From Smallanthus sonchifolius (Eukaryota; Streptophyta; Magnoliopsida; Asterales; Asteraceae): DNA of 64,000 bases. Location: positions 14,713,001 through 14,777,000 of the forward strand of contig CM042027.1 of assembly GCA_023525975.1 (NCBI GenBank). Reading direction: 5' to 3'. The position numbers were made by a program, and so were the translations under genes. How positions within the stretch are numbered: the stretch's first letter is position 1; the number at the start of each line of letters is the position of its first letter. Positions 57,562 through 64,000 of this stretch are shown in pieces. The notes beneath the pieces were generated by a model that saw nothing but the letters and a program-made list of their open reading frames with translations, did no database searches and was not told the origin of the DNA.

Positions 57562-59133
57562 TTAGATCTCTCCTCTTCGGTTTTTGAAAGCTTGAAATCG
57601 AATCATTACATCGTCATCCGTTACTTTGTCAAATATTTCTCTTTCGATCGCACAAACTAGAGCATTGTTCAAATACTCGTCTCTCATTCTATTGCGTAAA
57701 TCCGTCTTGATAAGCTTCAATTTAGAAAAAACATCTTTCAATGGTTACGGTTGCCACCGGTAGAACCAACGCTAGCTTCAATACCCGATAAACCAAAGAA
57801 TAATAACGATCTTTTCCGGTTTCCACCATTAGACGAGCAAGGTCATATATTCCATCCAATTTTGCAAATCTATCATCTTCCTTTATGCAGTGATAAAAGA
57901 CCTTAAGCTCACCCAAAAGACACTCTCTATCATTCACATTAAAATCATCCGGATACATCTCAGAAAACGTCACAATCTTAGATATGTCAAACTTAGAAAA
58001 CCAATCACAAGGATTTAAACCCGACATATTTTTTATCAATGTAGTTGATGCCTCATTGAAACGATTTCCCAATTCTTGAATTTGCATATCCAAAACCGTA
58101 TTAAAAACCTCAACTTCAAAATGATGTCGATTAGTAATGACATTCTTTCTATTTCTTGGGTTACCATAACTTTTCCTTATATCCAACACCTTAATATTGT
58201 TCTTTTCACAAAAAGAAGTCACTGTTTTCAACATACCATCAAACTCATTTTGTCTTAAATCATTCAATGCTCGTTTTGTTCCATTTATCATCTTAGTCGC
58301 TTCTAATAAGTCTTGACTTTTTTTTGAAGATGCTTAGAGAGTGTATTTGTGATGCCTAAAACATCTCTCATCAAGTGTGCATAAAAAACAAACTTTTCTA
58401 GCAAGAATCTAGCACTACGAACAGAACCACTTAATCTTAACCAATTTGCAACCTTTACTTCTTCACTTACCGTATTTAATTTCACTTCAATGGATCTCTT
58501 TTGTTTCAAGAGATCGTCATATTTTTGCATCGCCTTATTATGATGACTGTTAACTAACCCAATATGCTCTTTTAAGGCACCCCGATTTACTCCAATTACA
58601 AAAGCCTTCGGTTGAACTTGAAAAGGTATCTCTTCCACCTTGATTACCAACGGTTTCTTTAAACAAGTAACAACATAAGCAATATGCTTTGTCTACTTTA
58701 GTGCTATACTCTAACCACGGATATGTATCAAACCATTTTAATTTAAAACGTCTCTTTCCACCAGAATAGTCTTTGAATGGAAATTTATGACTTCGTGGTT
58801 GAAAGACATTTTTTACAAGATAATGTCTTCTTATGTCATCCATTTGATTTTGGTGATAACTAGCTATAGGTGGATTGTCAAAGGGATCCGAAGGAAGATC
58901 ATTCAAATCAATTATATTTGGGATTGTAGGAATTGAAGCCGAATTAATACTTGGACCAATATCATCAATTTTATGACTTGATTGAGTTCCATCAATGTCA
59001 TTGTTAACATCCTTATCAATATTAAAACTTCCAGAGTTGATTGAGTTGCATCAATGCCATTGTTATCATCCTCTTGAAATTTTCTTTTAAAAAATTTTCC
59101 AAGTAGAGATTGTTTTTTCATCTTCCAAAACAA
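57562..59133 (-). pseudogene. TTF-type zinc-finger hAT transposase, internally deleted and frameshifted
   Basis: The minus strand starts at 59133 (MFWKMKKQSLLGKFFKRKFQ), then in changing frames has the TTF-type finger region at about 58850-58600 (RRHYLVKNVFQPRSHKFPF ... WLEYSTKVDKAYCLCCYLF). It continues with part of DUF4371 at 58600-58303 and the C-terminal part from 58291 (QELGNRFNEASTTL, FAKLDGIYDLARLM). The hAT dimerisation region ALVLPVATVTIERCF follows, and after a one-base shift goes on as SKLKLIKTDLRNRM...NALVCAIER to TAA at 57562-57564. Family proteins are about 700-800 residues; most of the central catalytic part is missing. At least three frame breaks are present, so it is inactive. 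Confidence 0.85.
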
Positions 59134-59376
59134 AACAAAACATAATCAAACCCCTAATTTTATAACAACAAAATCAAATCCCCTAATTTTCATATTCCAA
59201 TATTATAACAAATCCCTAATTTTATAACAAACAAAACAAAATTAAATCCCCTAATTTTATAACAATCAAATCCATTAATTTTATAACAAACAAATCCCTA
59301 ACAATTACTAATTTTATGACAAACAAATCCCTAACAATTACTAAAATGTTCCAAGACATTTACCTTTGCAATTTCT

Positions 59377-59455
59377 GAGACCGGAGCCGAGAGTGGGAGG
59401 GGGCAGCAGTGGCCGAGAGATCGGAGCCGAGAGGGGAGGGGGCAGTAGTGGCCGG
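59377..59455. repeat. 40-bp tandem duplication in a GC-rich island
   Basis: gaga(c/t)cggagccgagag..., then ggggcag(c/t)agtggccg is present twice, at 59377 and 59417, followed by a GC-rich stretch to about 59520. It is far more GC-rich than the rest of the hAT and lies upstream of the transposase start. Confidence 0.75.
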
Positions 59456-59896
59456 CCGGTGGCGGAGCCGGCGGTGGCGGCGCGGTCCGCGGAGGCAATG
59501 GGCGAACGAAGGGAGGGGATGGGCTGCTATGCTAACTGGATGTTCGATGCCTTCTGTTATTAGGAGATTAATTGACCAAGAATTAAATGTATTAATGGAC
59601 CCAGAATTAAAAACCCACTCCCACACAATTAAATCCCAAATTTTTTAAGCAGTGGGTTTTTTTAATAAGTTTGAGGGGTAACGTAATTTTTATTAAGTTT
59701 TAAACTTTTAAAAAAGTTTAAGAGGTAACGTATTTTTTGCTCAGGGGTAACATAATTTTTGCTCAGGGGTAACGGGATACATAAAACCGTAAAAAAAATC
59801 CCACTGCGCGTAAAAAGTTGAGGGGTAGCGGAGGCTACCCCTCCCCTAGCCTTAGGTCCGCCCCTAGACACATGTGAATTACTATTTGGACTTGGC

Positions 59897-60205
59897 CATA
59901 TACGCATCGTATAGCTCAATACGATGCATATATCCCTTCACAAATTTCCCATGCCCGACATCCTCGTACAACCTGATCATTCTAACCCTATACGCATCGT
60001 ATAGGGCAATACGATGCAATTTAGGTTACGAGGTACCTTCTGCTACTAGTCATCCATCACATCGCTATACGCCCCGTATAGATCTATACGCGGCGTATAG
60101 CGATGTGATGGATGACTAGTTGCAGAAAGTATCTCGTACCCTATACGCGTCGTATTGTCCTATACGATGCGTATACGAGGTTTGACCTGAATCCTATACA
60201 CACCG
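59897..60205. repeat. Left cluster of 36-40-bp palindromes
   Basis: Units of the type tatacgcatcgtatag-ctca-atacgatgcatata occur at 59897-59932, 59986-60017, 60063-60102, 60139-60177 and, worn, 60193-60215. Each consists of two inverted half-palindromes around a spacer of about 6 bases. Confidence 0.9.
60024..60140. repeat. Large imperfect palindrome centred at 60082
   Basis: Arms of about 58 bases (left beginning ggttacgaggtacc, right ending ...agtatctcgtacc), meeting at tagatcta, differ at only a handful of positions plus one indel. The palindrome includes one of the short units at its centre. Confidence 0.85.
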
Positions 60206-60305
60206 TATCGTATATGGCCCAAATTTTGTGTATTTAACCATGCAGAATTCTCATTCGAACGTATCGTTCAAAAAAATTTCAAACAATCTCTCAAAAATTA
60301 TAAAC

Positions 60306-62420
60306 ATGTCTTGGTGGTGGGATGGTAACTACGGTTTTCAGGTATATTCTAACGAGTCGCTGGAAAACAACCCGCAAAGTTCTGGCGTTCAAGAGGTGAA
60401 CCGTGAGGAGGTCTCGTCCGACGTTTACTCTAATCAACGGGTAAGGCTTCCAGATTTGAACGAGCCACTGAGCGATCCTGAGTTCGTACACGATGAACCG
60501 TCTTACCTCACACAACCCACGAACGACTACATATACTGTGAAGTCTCTTACCCGACACAACAAACTGACGACTTCGTGTGCGGTGAAGTCTCTTACCCGA
60601 CACAACAAACCGACGACGAAGACGAGGAACAAAACCATCAAAATGTGTCATATAAAATTGACCAGAATTTTCAGTCTCGTGAACAGTTGGTGGATTGGGC
60701 TGTTCGGAGAGGACGTGAGAATGGTTACGTCCTTGTCACCCGACAATCGAGAAGAAAAGGCGACGATCCGACGGAACCGTTTATCAAGGTGTGGCTTGTG
60801 TGTGACCGTCACGGAGAACGTGTATCTACTGCCACGGTTAGACGTGCCAGTAGCAAGAAAATAGGTTGTCCCTTTAAATTGGAAGGAGAGTACCAAGAAA
60901 ATACTGGTGATTAGAAATTAACGGTGAAGGATGACAGTCATAACCACGATCCTAGTCAACATCTTGAGGCGCACTCGTTTTCCAGGAGACTGTCTCAGTC
61001 GGAACAACTTTTGGTGGTGAAGTGGTATTCGCAAAACATGTTGCCACGAAACATTCTGGCAACTATAAGGGAACAAAACTCAGAGAGTAGTTGCATTAAA
61101 AAGGACATTTATAATGCGATACAAAAGATAAAAAACGAAATGAGAGTCGGTGAAACTCCAATGCAGGTTCTGGAAAACCTGTTTTCTTCTAAAAAATACG
61201 TCTACTATACTCGGGAAGATCCCGCCACAAATGTCGAGGAGGAGATATTCTTTGTTCATCCGAAATCGTACGAGATGTGGCGTGCGTTCCCGCACGTGTT
61301 GATGATCGACGCGATGTACAAAACAAACATGTATAGACTTCCATTTGTCTAAGTGGTTGGTGTGACCTCCACACACCAGTTGTTTTGCGTCGCTCATGCA
61401 TTTATATCAAAAGAACGGGAGAAAAACTTAGTTTGGGTGCTATTGCAAATAAAAGCACTGTTGCAAAAGTGTATGGAGCCGCATGTGATAGTAACAGACA
61501 GGGACAAAGCACTTATGAATGCGTGTGATAAAATATTTTCGGACTTTTCCAAGAACCTATGTCGGTGGCACATAGACGAGAATATCGCAAAACATTGCAG
61601 GGCATCATTTACAGACGAAGACTGGGCAAATTTCAAGTATTCATAGTCGGTATTGTGTGAGTCTCCCACGCCAGATATATACCAGTACATCTTCAACCGG
61701 CTTTACGAACAACTGTATGCAGCCAAACGAGGAAGTAAGTTTTGAATATTTAATATTTTCAGTATTGAATATTTATTCAATATTTAATATTTTTCCAGGA
61801 GTTATAGATTATGTGACTAAAAATTGGTTGGACCCGTATAAAGAAAAGTTTGTATCCGCCTGGTCTAACAGAAACCTCAATTTTGGTCAACATACAACGA
61901 ACCGAGTTGAGAGCCAACATTCGCTCCTAAAGAGCTATCTTAGAAATGTTAATAGCTCGCCAGATAGACTTGTTGGGTTTGTTGATGAAATTGTAACAGA
62001 CCAATATTATCAATTACAGTTTGGGTTTGGAACAAGCCTCAGAAGGAAAATGGACAGCCACATAGCTATTGAATTGTTTGATAACCTGCACGGTAAAGTT
62101 TCACATAAAGCTCTAAATTTGATAGAAAACGAGTAGTACAAGTTATCACATATACGGAAACAAAATGCAACGTGTGGTTGCCAACTTTTCAGTAGTTGTG
62201 GGTTGTCGTGTGCTTGTCATCTGGAAAATATCGAAGCTACAGGTAAACCGTTTATACTATTTATCTTGTTTTTTTATTTACAAACTGTTATGACTATTTC
62301 GTTTTAATACAGGTGGCAGAATCCCGCTAGATGCGGTGGACGTCTTCTGGAGGAAACTTGATTTAAAACCGTCGTTTGTCGATGATGAAAATGTAGACGT
62401 GGATAAAGTACTTGATTAAA
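60306..62420 (+). pseudogene. MULE transposase with FAR1 DNA-binding domain, broken by in-frame stops
   Basis: From MSWWWDGNYG at 60306 there is an acidic N-part with a 15-residue repeat (EVSYPTQQTDD twice). A FAR1/WRKY-GCM1-type zinc finger follows at about 60660-60950 (WLVCDRHG, GCPFKLEG, NHD). Then comes the MULE catalytic domain: D in HVLMIDAMYKT (61308), D in HVIVTDRDKAL (about 61497) and E in TNRVESQHS (about 61910). A SWIM-type finger CGC...CGLSCACH lies at about 62175-62220. In-frame stops: TAG 60912, TAA 61350, TAG 61644, TAG 62134 and TAA about 62417. Two introns are likely, at 61735-61798 and about 62242-62311. Reading frame and motifs are otherwise well kept, so it was active not long ago. 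Confidence 0.85.
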
Positions 62421-62463
62421 TGAGAAACAAAATTATGTCACAACCCGATCAGGTCAAAAAAGT

Positions 62464-63418
62464 ATGATGTCGAGAATCGCAGAGGTGGTCTTTCCGAGCA
62501 AAAGTAACAAGAAAGCGCCTGTGGTACAAGAAGATACTCGCGGTCGTCCAACTTTGAAAAAGCAACAACAAAGGAAACATGATGTTGCGAGAAACAACTC
62601 ATTCACAGGATCCCAACAAAGCAAATGTGACCCTACGAGACACAGCTCGTACATTGTGTCACAAGACTCTAGACAAGCGAGTTCGGTTATTCAACACCGT
62701 CGTTCAACGAAGGGTAAAAGAAAGCAACCACAAGATGATAACGCTCATCTTGGGTTTCCATTGATTATGGGGAAAGACGCGGTTAACAATATAAATTATT
62801 TTAAGGATTCGATATCATCTTTATTTTATCCGTACATTTCACATATACATGATGTAAATCCCGACGGTAACTGTGGTTTTCGATCGGTAGCTTTGGGCTT
62901 AGGGATAAATGAAAACTGGTGGCTTTTTATCCGACAACAACTTCTACAGGAGATGGGCAATAAAGAAGAATGGTGGAGAACTGTTTTTTGACAGAGTCGC
63001 CTTTCAAGAATATGATAAGCTACGTCACACGATAGATTGGCAGGATGTGAAAGCCGTACCAGTTAGTCGTTGGATGTCGATGCCATACACAGGACTCCTA
63101 ATTACTCAAAGATTCGGGGTGATTGTTCATCTTTTAAGCATCGCCGGTAACCAAACATTTTTTCCATTGTGGTTTGGTCCAAACGTTCACTCTCAACATC
63201 AAATCGTATCGTTAGTTCACGTCAACAGGGCTCATTTCATCCACGTCAAGTTAGAAGGAGATTTTCTGATTCCCACGCCGAATGCACTTTGGAATGTGCA
63301 CCGAAATGATGATGCAGCAGAATGGGAAAAAATATACAGTGATCGTATTGAACGATTTAAGAAAATAATGGCTACTGGTAGATCTAGATTTCCACAAAAC
63401 GTCACGGATCTCGGATGA
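62464..63418 (+). pseudogene. OTU-type cysteine protease domain downstream of the MULE transposase
   Basis: A basic, glutamine-rich linker (PSKSNKKAPVV ... KGKRKQPQDD) leads into DVNPDGNCGFRSVALGLG at about 62851, the OTU catalytic motif with Cys at 62872-62874. After a frameshift near 62975-62990 (a T-run) the domain continues as FFDRVAFQEYDKLRHTIDWQ to RAHFIHVKLEGDFLIP at about 63230, where AHF would supply the catalytic His, and ends at TGA 63416. OTU proteases remove ubiquitin from proteins. The preceding transposase reading runs into this one at a frameshift near 62460, so the two were probably one long protein, C-terminal OTU following a SWIM finger. Alternatively it is a second gene of the element. 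The frameshift makes this copy inactive. Confidence 0.8.
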
Positions 63419-63587
63419 TGTTTGTTTAAAATTTTATTTTAACTATTTTTAATTAATTTTATGGTCATTTTTATTAGTTTTTTATTAATTTTAAATTAAT
63501 TATTAATTAATTATAACTAATTATAATTAACTATAACTAATTTTAATAAATCGTTTAATTAATAATATATAATTTTAACTAAATATT

Positions 63588-63990
63588 CTATACGCCACGT
63601 ATAGCCCAATACGTGGCATATAGACTTGAATGAGAGGGAATTCAAAATTTTTAAATTTTAGATATTTAAAGGCTATACACCACGTATAGGGCAATACGTG
63701 GCATATAGAATATCAAAGGTTGGTGGCTATACGCCACGTATTGCCCTATACGTGACGTATAGCCTTCTGATTAACCCGGATGATGCCTCGTACAGTCCTA
63801 AATGATACCCGACAATAATAGCTCGTTGATTTCGATTGTCGTCTCAAAACAACTTCGTAAAGGTACGTATCTCAACTCCCGATCAATAATGTTAGGTTTA
63901 TATTGATTATTAAACTGGGTAAAATAGGGATTTTTACCACTAAAACTTAAGCGCTATACGCCACGTATAGAACCATACATGGCGTATAGT
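63588..63990. repeat. Right cluster of 36-40-bp palindromes
   Basis: Units of the type ctatacgccacgtatag-ccca-atacgtggcatatag lie at 63588-63623, 63672-63709, 63727-63766 and 63951-63990. They share the tatacg...cgtata pattern with the left cluster but have a slightly different core (ccacgt instead of catcgt). Confidence 0.9.
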
Positions 63991-64000
63991 TCATCTGAGG

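Larger units (their letters stand above)
57440..59866. mobile_element. hAT element with TTF-finger transposase remnants
   Basis: The ends are CAGTGGCGGATC at 57440 and ...AGGTCCGCCCCTA at 59866, inverted to each other. The flanks gacacacg (57432-57439) and gacacatg (59867-59874) form an 8-bp target duplication with one mismatch. Subterminal phrases gcgggattttttttaccgt and aggggtaac repeats are shared with the MITE at 23285. At 2.4 kb it is shorter than full elements of this kind because the transposase centre is deleted. Confidence 0.92.
59875..64000 (+). mobile_element. Mutator-like element with an OTU-domain cargo (right end outside the window)
   Basis: A transposase gene with FAR1-type DNA-binding, MULE and SWIM domains and a downstream OTU protease domain is bracketed by two clusters of similar palindromes, at 59897-60205 and 63588-63990. 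No classical long terminal inverted repeat or 9-bp duplication could be identified. The left edge may be the hAT target site at about 59867, and the right edge is beyond 64000. Confidence 0.6.

Noticed and set aside
60228..60305. Upstream ATG at 60228 as transposase start
   Set aside because: The first 26 residues are not like the family. The ATG at 60306 begins MSWWWD and is followed by the conserved acidic region, so I prefer it; this is a judgement.

Overview
The window reads as nuclear DNA of a flowering plant. It is AT-rich, has introns with GT..AG borders, plant-type LTR retrotransposons primed by initiator tRNA-Met, CACTA, hAT, PIF/Harbinger, Mutator-like and Helitron transposons, and one intact plant-specific SAUR gene. 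The flavour of the Ty3/gypsy polyprotein and of the Helitron ends makes me think of Asteraceae, but that is an impression and not something the bases prove.

Layout. 1-6.2 kb: a minus-strand LTR element without pol, with a satellite-like array and a long 5' LTR holding a tRNA-like module. 6.6-9.5 kb: AT-rich DNA with many copies of a short palindrome, plus an unidentified gene start with a 5'UTR intron. 9.5-13.9 kb: a candidate Helitron carrying broken exons of an SCD1-type DENN gene and other exon-like pieces. 15.4 kb: a tRNA-derived SINE. 16.4-16.9 kb: the SAUR gene, the only clearly intact host gene. 17-28.6 kb: small elements (MITEs, a copia 3' end, short Helitrons) and conserved blocks that reappear in the same order near 48.8-51.1 kb. 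28.7-33.2 kb: an hAT element with a perfect 8-bp target duplication that carries a broken GARP/HHO (NIGT1-type) transcription factor gene. 34-36.6 kb: more hAT and Helitron pieces. 36.8-48.1 kb: a nest in which a CACTA 3' part is split by a short hAT, that by a probable Helitron, that by a complete 9.0-kb Ty3/gypsy element, and that by a 321-bp Helitron. 48.4-52.5 kb: LINE fragment and short hAT elements. 52.7-54.9 kb: a 126-bp perfect inverted repeat with a scrambled piece of PIF transposase, next to a broken PIF/Harbinger transposase. 55.2-56.6 kb: exons of an unknown gene and of a folylpolyglutamate synthase gene. 57.4-59.9 kb: a deleted hAT with TTF-finger transposase remnants. 59.9-64 kb: a Mutator-like element with FAR1-type DNA binding, MULE transposase and SWIM finger, followed by an OTU cysteine-protease domain, bounded by families of 36-40-bp palindromes.

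Almost everything coding is transposon-derived and broken by stops or frameshifts, so there is no pathway to describe. The points of interest are what the elements carry (DENN, GARP, OTU, FPGS pieces), the order of nesting, which can be read from target duplications and one empty site inside the window, and two rearrangements (an inverted repeat with permuted transposase sequence, and a fold-back at the gypsy integrase deletion) that look like template switching. Boundaries given with an exact base come from target duplications or terminal motifs read by eye; others are marked approximate.
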